Assembly (NCBI GenBank): GCA_021828925.1
Contig: JAJZCT010000071.1
Span: 1 to 10,134, forward strand
DNA from: Planctomycetota bacterium
Lineage (GTDB): Bacteria > Planctomycetota > Phycisphaerae > WQYP01
DNA: 10,134 nucleotides
Direction of reading: 5' to 3'
Part shown: positions 1 through 7,817 of the stretch, piece after piece
How the letters are laid out: every line of letters begins with the position of its first letter
Position numbering within the stretch: the stretch's first letter is position 1
Program-made: the position numbers and the translations under genes
Notes under the pieces: model-generated
Databases searched by the model: none
What the model saw: the letters and a program-made list of their open reading frames with translations, nothing else
Told to the model about the DNA's origin: nothing

Positions 1-470
<470 letters not shown>

Positions 471-502
471 CAGCCAAGGCTTATGCCTTGGCTGTTTTTT
501 TT
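471..502 (+). terminator. Rho-independent terminator of the 16S transcript
   Basis: A perfect 10-bp stem CAGCCAAGGC / GCCTTGGCTG with a TTAT loop is followed directly by eight T residues (495-502). This is a strong intrinsic terminator in the plus direction, about 360 nt after the 16S 3' end. It indicates that 16S is transcribed without 23S. On the minus strand the stem is not followed by a T-run, so it should act in one direction only. Confidence 0.9.
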
Positions 503-701
503 ATCATAAAAAAAACAAGTGCGAACGATTCGCGCGAGCATCCGATTCCGCCCATCTGCCCGATCCAGTCTTTCATGATAATTGTTATCTGTTCGGCGGC
601 AGGCAGGCAGGCTTATATATCCTGATCCTGGTGGAAGCTTTGGTTCGGTACGCCGATCGCACGAGCTTCCAACGGATGCGTTTATTTAACAGTCGCGCGA
701 T
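503..701. other. Intergenic spacer between 16S terminator and dinG 3' end
   Basis: No gene is seen here. The spacer holds an A-run just after the terminator, a short AGGC triple repeat (601-612), and an 8-bp inverted repeat TGGAAGCT (632-639) / AGCTTCCA (664-671). Inside that repeat is a small TCGG-TACG-CCGA hairpin (645-656). The inverted repeat lies about 31 nt past the dinG stop and could be a 3'-end structure of its mRNA. On the minus strand no T-run follows it, so it is not called a terminator. Confidence 0.4.
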
Positions 702-2915
702 TTATACCCGCACAACGCGGCAGGGGGGAAGTGATTCTAAAAATGACCGCCCGTAATTCCGCGTGACAATTCGCTTGTCCAGTACCACCACAATACCTTT
801 ATCCTGACGCGTACGGATCAGTCTGCCAAACCCCTGGCGAAATTTGATTACCGCTTCCGGAATCGAATATTCTTTGAATGGCTGGCCACCAACAGCTTTA
901 ATGGCTTCAATACGGGCTTCCACAATAGGTTTGTCCGGAACCGAGAAGGGCAGGCGCGTGATAATGACATTGGATAATGCCTCGCCGGGAACATCCACGC
1001 CCTGCCAGAATGAATCGGTTCCTAACAGCACGCTGTGATCCTCAGCCTTGAATTGCGCCAGAAGCTGGCCGCGCGTGAGTTCACCGCCATGAACCAGCAT
1101 CGGATACCCCAGTGCCGAGAGTTGCGGTGCAAGGATCTTGGATGCTTTTCCCAAAGTGGCATAACTGGTAAACAGAATAAATGCCCGCCCTTGGCTTTGG
1201 CGGATGTAGTGCATGGCACGGTCCATGGCCGCATACAGAAAACTCGGCTCTTCCGGATCCGGCAGGTTGGTTTCAAGGTAAAGCGTGGCCTGGTTTGGAT
1301 AATCAAATGGTGAGCCTAGTTGAATCTCCCGCCCCGTATCCAGGCCAATGCGCCTTCGAAAATAAGCAAATGGCGATTGCATCTTATCCACCGCCCCGGC
1401 TGAACCGGAATTTTGCGATTGAGAATCGCAACGTTCTGGCTGGCAGTCCGAACCCGGGGCGTCGCGTTTGGATCCCGCATCGACCGGCGGATCGGACAAT
1501 TTCAGCTTTTGATGATTGCTTTTTGCAGACGGGCTTCCACCCCGGCCGACCGCCAATGTGGCGCTTGTGAGAACGACTGATTTAATCTGATCGGAATTAA
1601 ACAAATTGGCGTTCAAATGTGCCGCGACGTCCACTGGGCTGGAATTCAGGGCAATTTTCCGATAGGTCTTGCCGGTTTCCTCAATCCAGTAAACCGTGTC
1701 CGGATGCTGCTGCTCCAGCAGCGCTTTAACGGAAACGGACAGGGCATGGCAGCGGTTGGCCAGGCTGGTAAGCTCAAAAATATCGCGTTCAATCTGCTGC
1801 TGCTTTCCGGTGGCCGGTGTGCCATCGGTCGGATCATCGGTCACCTGCGAGAAATCAAAATGACCCTGCCGGGTCAGTTCATGAAGGATCACGCGCAATG
1901 ATTTCTCCAGAGAATCAAGGGCAGTCGATAGACCGTTATCCACGATTCCCTGATCCCGGATGCGGCCATTCGAAGGTGCTTTCTGTTTTTTCCATTGCGC
2001 GAGGTCTTCAAAAAAAGTCCCGGCTGCGGCACGGGCCGCATCCACCGAAATTTTGGCCGGTGTCGCCAGCTTAGCATCAATGGACATGAGAAAACCACGG
2101 TCCTGCCGGATGGATAAGAGATTTCCCAGCAGATATTCCACCTGCGATTCGGATACTTTCAGCCCAAGATGATCGGCAGCCACAGCTTCGATGGTGTGGG
2201 CTTCATCAAGCACAACCAGATCATAGCGAGGCAGAATTCCCGAACCCACGCGCCGCAGGGCTAAATCCGCAAAAAACAGTGCATGGTTGCAAATTAATAT
2301 CTGGCCATGTTGAATTCTCCGGCGGCTGGCCTGGTAAAAGCAGCCGTCATAATATTTGCATCGCCGCCCCATGCAGTTGCCGTGTTCCGCAGCCACCTTA
2401 TCCCAGGTTTGCCACATGGGCTGGCGCGGCAGGGAAGATAACGATCCATCCGTGGTGGTTTCACTCCAGCGTTGGATCATTTCAAGATCATCTCGCTGAC
2501 GGATATCTGAAAACAGCACTTCCATTTTGGATAATGACTGTTCCAGCCGGCGCTGACAGAGATAATTCCCCCGCCCTTTACAAAGTACCGCGGAAAATTC
2601 CTGCCCCCCGACGGCTCGCAGAAAGGGGATGTCCTTTTCGATCAACTGTTCCTGTAAACTGATGGTATGGGTGGAAATAACCACCCGGCGGTTCCGTTCC
2701 ACCACCTGCCGAATGGCTGGTATCAGATAAGCAAACGACTTACCGACTCCCGTGCCGGCTTCGGCCACGAGGTGGTGGTTGTTCGCAAAGGCGTCATCCA
2801 CAGCCGCAGCCATTTCCACCTGCTCGGCGCGAAGTTCAAAATTTTTCAGCCGTCGGGCTACCGGGCCATCTGGGGATAGAAATTCTCGGGTATCGCTTAT
2901 CATTTTCTCAAGCAT
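702..2915 (-). CDS. dinG: DinG-family ATP-dependent DNA helicase (XPD-like, Fe-S)
   Basis: The 737-aa product is a superfamily 2 helicase of the DinG/XPD group, which unwinds DNA 5' to 3' in repair and in resolving R-loops or replication conflicts. Visible motifs: Walker [11 protein letters not shown] (51-60), DEAH box (237-240), motif III TSATL (450-454), motif [14 protein letters not shown] (632-644) and motif [16 protein letters not shown] (694-707). Four cysteines, C120, C181, C186 and C192, have the C-x60-C-x4-C-x5-C layout expected for the DinG [4Fe-4S] domain. The C-terminal [10 protein letters not shown] is typical of the family. A polar, low-complexity stretch of about 55 residues (456-512) after motif III looks like an insertion. 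The ATG at 2913-2915 has only a weak Shine-Dalgarno; M5 at 2901-2903 is an alternative. The gene stands alone, divergent from the HEAT gene. Confidence 0.95.
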   Translation of the reverse strand: MLEKMISDTREFLSPDGPVARRLKNFELRAEQVEMAAAVDDAFANNHHLVAEAGTGVGKSFAYLIPAIRQVVERNRRVVISTHTISLQEQLIEKDIPFLRAVGGQEFSAVLCKGRGNYLCQRRLEQSLSKMEVLFSDIRQRDDLEMIQRWSETTTDGSLSSLPRQPMWQTWDKVAAEHGNCMGRRCKYYDGCFYQASRRRIQHGQILICNHALFFADLALRRVGSGILPRYDLVVLDEAHTIEAVAADHLGLKVSESQVEYLLGNLLSIRQDRGFLMSIDAKLATPAKISVDAARAAAGTFFEDLAQWKKQKAPSNGRIRDQGIVDNGLSTALDSLEKSLRVILHELTRQGHFDFSQVTDDPTDGTPATGKQQQIERDIFELTSLANRCHALSVSVKALLEQQHPDTVYWIEETGKTYRKIALNSSPVDVAAHLNANLFNSDQIKSVVLTSATLAVGRGGSPSAKSNHQKLKLSDPPVDAGSKRDAPGSDCQPERCDSQSQNSGSAGAVDKMQSPFAYFRRRIGLDTGREIQLGSPFDYPNQATLYLETNLPDPEEPSFLYAAMDRAMHYIRQSQGRAFILFTSYATLGKASKILAPQLSALGYPMLVHGGELTRGQLLAQFKAEDHSVLLGTDSFWQGVDVPGEALSNVIITRLPFSVPDKPIVEARIEAIKAVGGQPFKEYSIPEAVIKFRQGFGRLIRTRQDKGIVVVLDKRIVTRNYGRSFLESLPPCRVVRV

Positions 2916-2954
2916 AACCGGAGTGGCAAACGGGTAGAAGCGGGAACCATAGAG

Positions 2955-2994
2955 GTCCGGAGATTCCCGATTTCGGGGTCCCGGACGTTTTTTT
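2955..2994 (+). terminator. Plus-oriented intrinsic terminator in the dinG/HEAT divergent spacer
   Basis: The arms GTCCGG (2955-2960), GAT (2962-2964) and CCCG (2966-2969) pair with CGGG (2974-2977), GTC (2978-2980) and CCGGAC (2981-2986). This gives about 13 bp with one wobble pair, two single-base bulges and an ATTT loop. Seven T residues follow at 2988-2994. It would stop plus-strand transcription coming from over dinG, where no plus-strand gene is credible. It ends 2 nt before the -35 box of the HEAT promoter. In the dinG mRNA the same bases could form a leader hairpin. Confidence 0.6.
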
Positions 2995-2996
2995 CT

Positions 2997-3024
2997 TTGA
3001 CACCCTGCCCCAGTGGTCTATAAT
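2997..3024 (+). promoter_or_regulatory. Perfect sigma-70-type promoter for the HEAT-repeat gene
   Basis: A TTGACA (2997-3002) and a TATAAT (3019-3024) are separated by 16 nt. Both hexamers match the housekeeping consensus exactly. The predicted transcript start is near 3031, about 207 nt before the HEAT gene ATG. No other gene lies between. An exact consensus match is uncommon for an ordinary mRNA promoter and suggests high output, a regulated leader, or a small RNA. Confidence 0.75.
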
Positions 3025-3030
3025 CGGCTC

Positions 3031-3237
3031 CCGCCGTGGCAGGGAAGGTTCCATTTTTGGCCATGGCACCGACTGGCGCGACGGCGCTGCGGCGTGAGCG
3101 AACGGACAAAATGGGCGGTTCGTCTGCTTTCGATTTGCGGTTCTGTCAAACCGATGTGACCGGGGAAGCTGTTAGGCGGAGCGGGTTATACCGGCTCCTT
3201 AAATGATATCGAACGCACAACATATTTCGGAGGCTTT
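3031..3237 (+). promoter_or_regulatory. Long structured 5' leader of the HEAT-repeat gene
   Basis: The leader is GC-rich, has no convincing ORF and shows several complementary segments. These are GCCGTGGC (3033-3040) with GCCATGGC (3060-3067), CGAAC (3099-3103) with GTTCG (3118-3122), CGGTT (3138-3142) with AACCG (3149-3153), and GGAGC-GG (3178-3184) with CC-G-GCTCC (3191-3198). The last 3' arm contains CTCC, complementary to the GGAG of the ribosome binding site at 3229-3232. It does not resemble SRP RNA, RNase P RNA, 6S RNA, tmRNA or a cobalamin riboswitch. It could be a regulatory leader or a small RNA ahead of the gene; this rests on by-eye pairing only. Confidence 0.4.
3229..3233 (+). 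promoter_or_regulatory. Ribosome binding site of the HEAT-repeat gene
   Basis: GGAGG lies 4 nt before the ATG at 3238 and matches the anti-Shine-Dalgarno of the 16S tail in this same window. It supports the 3238 start, even though that gives an unusually long segment before the signal-peptide core. Confidence 0.8.
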
Positions 3238-5553
3238 ATGCTCAAATCGCGGTCTACCCAACGGGCACAACACATTTATCACAACGCATCGGGAAATTCA
3301 TTCCCGGTGTCCGCTGGTGCAGGGCATCTGCGGGATCGGAAAAATCGGCTGCTTAAACGTCTGGCGGTCAGCGCATCTGTGGCTGTGGCTCTGTTGATTA
3401 CCGCTTTGCCGCCGCATCAGGCGCAGGCGCAACAACCCTCTTCCGCCATGATGAATGCCAAGCCTTCCACTGAATTGGTCAACGACGCGGATCTGTTTTT
3501 GCACTATTCACTGCTCGGCAAGGAAGACCTGGCGCGGGATAGCGGCAAGGCTTTCCTTGCGGCGAATCCCTCCCCGGTGGTGGCGCTGCGGGCGTTTGAT
3601 GCCGCGGCCAACGGGCGCGATGTATCGGAAATTCTCATTGGCAACCAGCAGAATAAACCGCTGAAACAGGTTTCTTCCGCTATATCCGCATTGCTGGAAA
3701 AGGGCCACCTGATGGTTGCTCGCAATCCCGATCGGATTATTGCCGCCATTAAGGTTATGGTGGACAGCCCTCGAGCCTATGTGGTTTCGCGCCAGCGGTT
3801 ATATGCGGCGGGCGAATTTGCCGCACCGTTTTTCGTCCATTTCCTTAACAGCCCGTCGCATGCCAGTTATGGTCCAACCATCGTTCAAATGATGAGTGAT
3901 ATTGGCAAGTCGCTTTTGAACCCATTGGTACGGCAGCTTGCCACACCCTCTACGCCGGAAAAAATTCAAATTGTTCAGGTGCTCGGTAACATCGGATATC
4001 CTCAGGCCTTACCGTATCTGGTACAAATTGCCAATGATAAAAATACTCCGCCTGACTTGAAAAAGGCGGCACGCACCGCCATATCCAAAATTGATCCCAC
4101 CGGTCGGTTTAATCACCTCACCGCGGCGGATCTGTATCTGTGGCTGGCCGAAGCGTATTATCACAACGAGCCGTCAGTTGCGGCCAATCATCCCAATGAG
4201 TCAACCAATCCGGTCTGGTATTATGACAAAGGCCTGAATGATGTTGTCGGCGTTCCCGTACCGACTCCGATCTGGAAAGATATCGAAACCATGCGGGCCT
4301 GTGAAGCCGTGCTCAAGCTTGATCCTGAAAATTCCGCGGCAATCAGTCTCTGGTTGGCTGCGGATCTGCGGCGCGAAGTCGATCTTCCCGCCGGTGCCAA
4401 AGACCCGACCATGAAACCTTCAATGCCTGGTGCCCATTATTACGCGGTAGCCGCGGGTCCGCGATATCTCAATCCGGTGCTGGAGATTGCATTAAATGCG
4501 GATAACAGCCCGCTGGTTCTGAAAACGCTCATGGCGTTGCAGCAGACGGGCGGTGTTGAAGGCCTGGTGGGGGGGGGCAAAAATCCATCTCCATTGATTC
4601 AGGCTCTTGCCTACCCGGATCCAGCGGTCCGCTTTGAAGCGGCCAGCGCCTTGGCCCGGGCCAACCCCGCCAAAGCATTCACCGGTTCATCGGAAGTAAT
4701 TCCAACGCTTGCGGAAGCTGTCGCGCAGTCCACCAAGCCGGTTGTGCTGCTGGTTGATCCTGATATTCAGGTTCGCAACGAGATGAAGGCCCGTCTTCGG
4801 ACGGACTATCATGTCATTGATGCCGCCACTCTCGCTCAGGCTGTTAACGACTCCATCGGCGTGCCGTACATTGGTCTGGTGATCGTGCCGGGTGGCCCGG
4901 CGGCGTTGCAATATCAGCAGTATGCGGTCACGGATTATCGTTTGCGTTCTACTCCCATGCTGGTAATGGGATCTGCCTCGGAACTACCTAAGCTTCATGC
5001 GGAATTTGTCAACGACCGCACCATTGGTGTCATTCCGACCGGGGCAACAAAAGGCGCGATCGATCAGGCCTTTACCGAGATTTTGACGCGCCTGGGCAGT
5101 AAGCCCATCAGCAGTCAGGAATCGGTGCGATTCGCGTCAACCGCCGCGCATGAATTAAAGCTCATGGCGATGAACCGTTCCTGCCTTTATGACGTCAACC
5201 GGGCCATTCCGGCGCTGAAGCTGGCCCTGCGATCTCAGCATGACAGCGTGGTTATCGCGGTTGCTGAAACGATGGGACAAATCCGTAATCCCGAAGCCCA
5301 GCAAATATTGGCGCATGCGGCGCTGAACAGTCATTCTGCTCCGGAAGCGGTTCGCTACGCTTTTTATATGAGCTTGGCGCAATCCGCCCGTAATCTGGGT
5401 AATCATCTCAGCAGTTCGCAAATTGATGATCTGATTCATGTTGTGTCCCATGAAAGCAACGCCAAGGTTCGTACCGCCGCCGCGGAAACGCTCGGCGCGT
5501 TGAATGTCGCCAGCAATCAGGCTTCCAAGCTGATCCTGAAGCAGGCTCAGTAA
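3238..5553 (+). CDS. Exported HEAT-repeat protein with embedded pseudo-receiver domain
   Basis: This 771-aa protein has no firm family name. Residues 1-41 are a long basic N-region, then a hydrophobic core (about 42-58) and an AQA cleavage-like site near 62-65, so it is probably secreted or periplasmic. Helical HEAT/armadillo-like repeats appear at about 210-290, 410-495 and 640-765, for example DPAVRFEAASALA (461-473) and NAKVRTAAAETLGAL (741-755). A TPR-like part may lie at about 296-375. Residues 500-617 resemble a CheY-type receiver, starting KPVVLLVDPDIQVRNEMKARL. The usual phosphoacceptor aspartate position reads VIVPGG (548-553), the Thr/Ser strand is TPMLVMGSAS, and the conserved lysine is not apparent. 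It is therefore likely a binding or structural pseudo-receiver. HEAT repeats generally bind proteins; the partner is unknown. It is a single-gene unit with a consensus promoter, long leader, strong Shine-Dalgarno and own terminator. Confidence 0.85.
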   Translation: MLKSRSTQRAQHIYHNASGNSFPVSAGAGHLRDRKNRLLKRLAVSASVAVALLITALPPHQAQAQQPSSAMMNAKPSTELVNDADLFLHYSLLGKEDLARDSGKAFLAANPSPVVALRAFDAAANGRDVSEILIGNQQNKPLKQVSSAISALLEKGHLMVARNPDRIIAAIKVMVDSPRAYVVSRQRLYAAGEFAAPFFVHFLNSPSHASYGPTIVQMMSDIGKSLLNPLVRQLATPSTPEKIQIVQVLGNIGYPQALPYLVQIANDKNTPPDLKKAARTAISKIDPTGRFNHLTAADLYLWLAEAYYHNEPSVAANHPNESTNPVWYYDKGLNDVVGVPVPTPIWKDIETMRACEAVLKLDPENSAAISLWLAADLRREVDLPAGAKDPTMKPSMPGAHYYAVAAGPRYLNPVLEIALNADNSPLVLKTLMALQQTGGVEGLVGGGKNPSPLIQALAYPDPAVRFEAASALARANPAKAFTGSSEVIPTLAEAVAQSTKPVVLLVDPDIQVRNEMKARLRTDYHVIDAATLAQAVNDSIGVPYIGLVIVPGGPAALQYQQYAVTDYRLRSTPMLVMGSASELPKLHAEFVNDRTIGVIPTGATKGAIDQAFTEILTRLGSKPISSQESVRFASTAAHELKLMAMNRSCLYDVNRAIPALKLALRSQHDSVVIAVAETMGQIRNPEAQQILAHAALNSHSAPEAVRYAFYMSLAQSARNLGNHLSSSQIDDLIHVVSHESNAKVRTAAAETLGALNVASNQASKLILKQAQ

Positions 5554-5582
5554 GCCGCGGATGGCGTTTTCTTTGAATACTC

Positions 5583-5620
5583 AAAAGGGGGCTGGAAATC
5601 CCAATTTCAGCCCCCTTTTT
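5583..5620 (+). terminator. Terminator after the HEAT gene, possibly bidirectional
   Basis: GGGGGCTG (5587-5594) and CAGCCCCC (5608-5615) form an 8-bp stem, extendable by AAAT/ATTT around a CCCA loop. It is flanked by AAAA on the left and TTTTT on the right (5616-5620), 33 nt after the HEAT stop. Because T-runs follow the stem on both strands, it may also end the convergent secretin-N-like gene whose stop is at 5753-5755. Confidence 0.85.
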
Positions 5621-5752
5621 CTATACATGCCGCTGTGGGGTGAAAACACGCCAGGATTTTTCACTATTTGCTCCGTGGTCCATGGGGGCCGATCAGCGTA
5701 ATGAACGGTCATGATGTTCAGTAACGGACAAAACGACAGGCTCTTACGGAAG

Positions 5753-6688
5753 TTAATATGAAACGGTCATGAAAAGTGGTGCCGCATTGGGGTTGTAATG
5801 CGATGGGCCTTGTAACAGGGCCTGCACACTGGCCGGGGCGATGACAATGACTTTGTTGCCTACTTGACTGATTGTGGCTTTTCCTCCGTGATTCAGCCAT
5901 ATCTTCGGCTCGACATGATCGGTGATCAGTTGCAGGATATTTCTTTCCATGGACGGCGGGTTGCTTTGTCCCGCGGATCGATTACCGGATGCCTTAGCGG
6001 CTTTGGTCGGGCCACCCGCGGCATGTTCCTGCGGTGCGCGTTTTCCGTGGCTGCCCTCCGCAGGCCGTTTCTTTCCGAATGATTGCGGATTGATGTATCG
6101 CGGAATGTTGGCAATTAAATCCTGAATCCAGTATGTCCGCATGATCAGATGTTGATTATCCGCCGCTTGTGTATTGACAAAAATGACATTTTGATCCGCT
6201 GATATGACCATGCGAACATTCGGTGCAAAAGATTTAAGTGCCGCCACCAGATCCAATTTATATCCCTGTCCGGGCAACCGCAAAGTAAGGCGACGGCTGA
6301 ACTTGATTCCGGCGTGAGCCATCGCGGCCCAACCGGCGGCAACATTGGTATTGGTCAACGTGCTGAATGTGCTGAGAACCTCCGAAAGTGTCTTATGATG
6401 GAAAACCATCGGCGGCAATACATGCTCAAGCAATGACGGTTCATTTTGCACGAAAATAACCCTGCCGATCTCCGCGGGGCGAAACGTTTTGTTGCCGGGC
6501 AATGGAGCCGCCGGTTGCGTTGCCGGGGCGGATGTGGCGGGGGCCTTACGCACCACTGAATGATGCTTTACCTGAACTGCATGCGTAATGGCCCAGGACG
6601 GTGTAGTCCAGATACAAAGCGATACATTCACCAATGCGAAGCATATCGCTCGCTTAGAGGCTTTTTGAAACGTCCGATGCGGGTTCAT
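5753..6688 (-). CDS. Exported secretin N-domain-like (STN-like) protein, paralogue 1
   Basis: The product is 311 aa from the ATG at 6686-6688. That start gives a clean signal peptide: basic MNPHRTFQKASKR, a hydrophobic core, and SWA cleavage near residue 33. A GTG start at 6854-6856 would add 56 residues that do not look like part of an export signal. After a Pro/Ala-rich linker (48-66), residues about 73-173 look like an STN-type domain of the kind found before secretin and TonB-receptor channels (LSEVLSTFSTLTNTNVAAGW, ending NVIFVNT). Residues about 184-292 look like a second N-domain (TYWIQDLIANIP; VEPKIWLNHGGKATI; KVIVIAPASVQALL), split by a basic low-complexity linker (201-247). There is no secretin barrel, so it is not itself a channel. 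It resembles the 6918-7706 product throughout. Its role is unknown; a part in a secretion or pilus-like envelope complex is a guess. Neither start has a clear ribosome binding site. Confidence 0.75.
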   Translation of the reverse strand: MNPHRTFQKASKRAICFALVNVSLCIWTTPSWAITHAVQVKHHSVVRKAPATSAPATQPAAPLPGNKTFRPAEIGRVIFVQNEPSLLEHVLPPMVFHHKTLSEVLSTFSTLTNTNVAAGWAAMAHAGIKFSRRLTLRLPGQGYKLDLVAALKSFAPNVRMVISADQNVIFVNTQAADNQHLIMRTYWIQDLIANIPRYINPQSFGKKRPAEGSHGKRAPQEHAAGGPTKAAKASGNRSAGQSNPPSMERNILQLITDHVEPKIWLNHGGKATISQVGNKVIVIAPASVQALLQGPSHYNPNAAPLFMTVSY

Positions 6689-6730
6689 TGGCTTGGCAAA
6701 TGGATGGATGCAGGGACGCGGATCCGAAGC

Positions 6731-6744
6731 ATATTCCGGAATAT
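6731..6744. repeat. Perfect 14-bp palindrome upstream of STN-like paralogue 1
   Basis: ATATTCCGGAATAT equals its own reverse complement. It lies 43-56 bp before the preferred start of the minus-strand gene at 6688, in the short region where its promoter should be. It partly overlaps an AT-rich -10-like stretch on the minus strand. It could be a transcription-factor operator. Palindromes of this length can also occur by chance. Confidence 0.3.
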
Positions 6745-6868
6745 ATTGAGGATTCAGGACGCCGCAGACTTCCGCTTGCCGCCCCAAGGCGCTGCCGGTG
6801 GAGTTTCCAAACCGGCGCTTAGGAACAATGTGCCACAGTTTCTCTGGATTTTTCACTGCCGGACTACC

Positions 6869-6894
6869 AAAAAACGGATTGGTTTAACAATCCG
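6869..6894 (-). terminator. Intrinsic terminator of STN-like paralogue 2
   Basis: Read on the minus strand, a perfect 7-bp stem CGGATTG / CAATCCG with a TTAAAC loop is followed by six T residues. It begins 23 nt after the TAA of the 6918-7706 gene. It suggests that the two minus-strand paralogues are separate transcription units despite sharing orientation, and that the downstream one needs its own promoter between about 6690 and 6868. Confidence 0.8.
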
Positions 6895-6917
6895 GAGCCA
6901 GTGCGCATCAGTAAGCG

Positions 6918-7706
6918 TTAATTGCTTCCGCTGATCATTTGCTGGATATAAACCGGCGCGCTGACCACCAGTTGTCGATTAAAATAAATGATCGTCGCCG
7001 GTCCGCCGTTGGCGGTCCATATATTGGGTTGCACCGTACCCTCAATTAATGCTACCAGCGCCTTGGCCCGTTGGGTTGTGCTTTCGGTGGTATTATTCAT
7101 CCCGCCCGTTCCATTTCCACCATTGCCGCTGAATAAATTGGAACTTCCCGCACCACCGCCGCCCCCGGAGCTGCCGCTGCTGACCTGCACGCCGCTGGTA
7201 TTGCTTTGATTCTGCAAATTAAACGTCGGGGCGGTAAAATTTGGCACCGTCATAACCAGATCGCCCACGGGATAAACTTTTGTTACCAGATGCGTGTTGG
7301 CCTCCTGTCGGGTGGTGATGGTTAAAACATTCTGACTGACGTAATCGACCAGCGCCGCATTGGGTGATGCTTCCTGCAGCATCACGGATAAAATTTTCCG
7401 CATGGAGACATTGCGCAGGTGCAGCGTAATGGGCGTAATATTCGAGATCCCCGCGCTCTGCAGGGCGTTCCAGTTAACGAAAATATTGGCCCCCGTCATA
7501 TTCCGCAGGTATTGCACCGCATCCCGCATTGGCACGGCATGCATGACCGTATTGGGTAATACGGTATCCATTAATGCGGCCGTTGACATGCCCTGATTGG
7601 CGGCCGCGGCTTTTGGCGCAGCCATAACCAATGCTGTCGCCACGCTTGCCGTCGCACATGCCAGTAGGAATTTGCCAAGTCGTTTACGGTTTGAAAAACG
7701 CGCCAT
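6918..7706 (-). CDS. Exported secretin N-domain-like (STN-like) protein, paralogue 2
   Basis: This 262-aa product starts at the ATG at 7704-7706, with AGGAG 7 nt upstream. A classical signal peptide is present: basic MARFSNRKRLGK, an alanine-rich hydrophobic core, and cleavage near AAA-AN (about 35). Residues about 44-132 form an STN-like unit (MRDAVQYLRNMTGANIFVNW, then LHLRNVSMRKILSVML and VLTITT). Residues 140-258 form a second N1-like unit (VTKVYPVGDLVMTVPNF; ALIEGTVQPNIWTANGG; QLVVSAPVYIQQMI). A Gly/Ser/Asn-rich loop (about 166-210) interrupts it, where many planctomycete secretin-like proteins have variable linkers. No outer-membrane barrel follows, so it is probably a soluble or complex-associated periplasmic protein. 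It diverges from ribD and has its own terminator. The paralogue at 5753-6688 shares the same domain order, which suggests tandem duplication. Confidence 0.85.
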   Translation of the reverse strand: MARFSNRKRLGKFLLACATASVATALVMAAPKAAAANQGMSTAALMDTVLPNTVMHAVPMRDAVQYLRNMTGANIFVNWNALQSAGISNITPITLHLRNVSMRKILSVMLQEASPNAALVDYVSQNVLTITTRQEANTHLVTKVYPVGDLVMTVPNFTAPTFNLQNQSNTSGVQVSSGSSGGGGGAGSSNLFSGNGGNGTGGMNNTTESTTQRAKALVALIEGTVQPNIWTANGGPATIIYFNRQLVVSAPVYIQQMISGSN

Positions 7707-7749
7707 GATGAGACTCCTGCAGAAAGTTCATCGGTCTGATTACACATGA

Positions 7750-7778
7750 ATTATATCCGGTATGATGGTAAAAAGTAA
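7750..7778 (-). promoter_or_regulatory. Probable promoter of STN-like paralogue 2
   Basis: On the minus strand a consensus TATAAT (7750-7755) is preceded by TTTACT or TTACTT at 17-18 nt spacing (about 7773-7779), a partial -35 match. The expected transcript start near 7743 gives a leader of about 37 nt carrying the AGGAG ribosome binding site. It lies back to back with the proposed ribD -10 box. Confidence 0.45.
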
Positions 7779-7779
7779 A

Positions 7780-7785
7780 TATAAT
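7780..7785 (+). promoter_or_regulatory. Probable -10 box of the ribD promoter
   Basis: A TATAAT lies 47 nt before the ribD ATG. No good -35 hexamer is present at 16-18 nt upstream. The predicted transcript start (about 7792) coincides with the first base or two of a 9-bp hairpin in the leader. Confidence 0.4.
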
Positions 7786-7790
7786 TCCGA

Positions 7791-7817
7791 GTGCCGGTTT
7801 TCAGCATCAACCGGCAC
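7791..7817 (+). promoter_or_regulatory. Hairpin in the ribD 5' leader
   Basis: GTGCCGGTT (7791-7799) and AACCGGCAC (7809-7817) form a perfect 9-bp stem with a 9-nt loop. It ends 6 nt before the ribD Shine-Dalgarno GGAG (7824-7827). It has no T-run, so it is not an intrinsic terminator, and it is far too small to be an FMN riboswitch. It may protect the 5' end of the mRNA or affect ribosome access. Confidence 0.6.

Noticed and set aside
844..2879. Several plus-strand ORFs of 64-129 codons opposite dinG
   Set aside because: They are antisense shadows of a well-supported helicase gene. They lack recognisable domains, and a plus-oriented terminator lies after them.
5753..6856. GTG-started 367-aa version of STN-like paralogue 1
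   Set aside because: The extra 56 residues precede a complete signal peptide and include the palindrome and likely promoter region. No ribosome binding site precedes the GTG.
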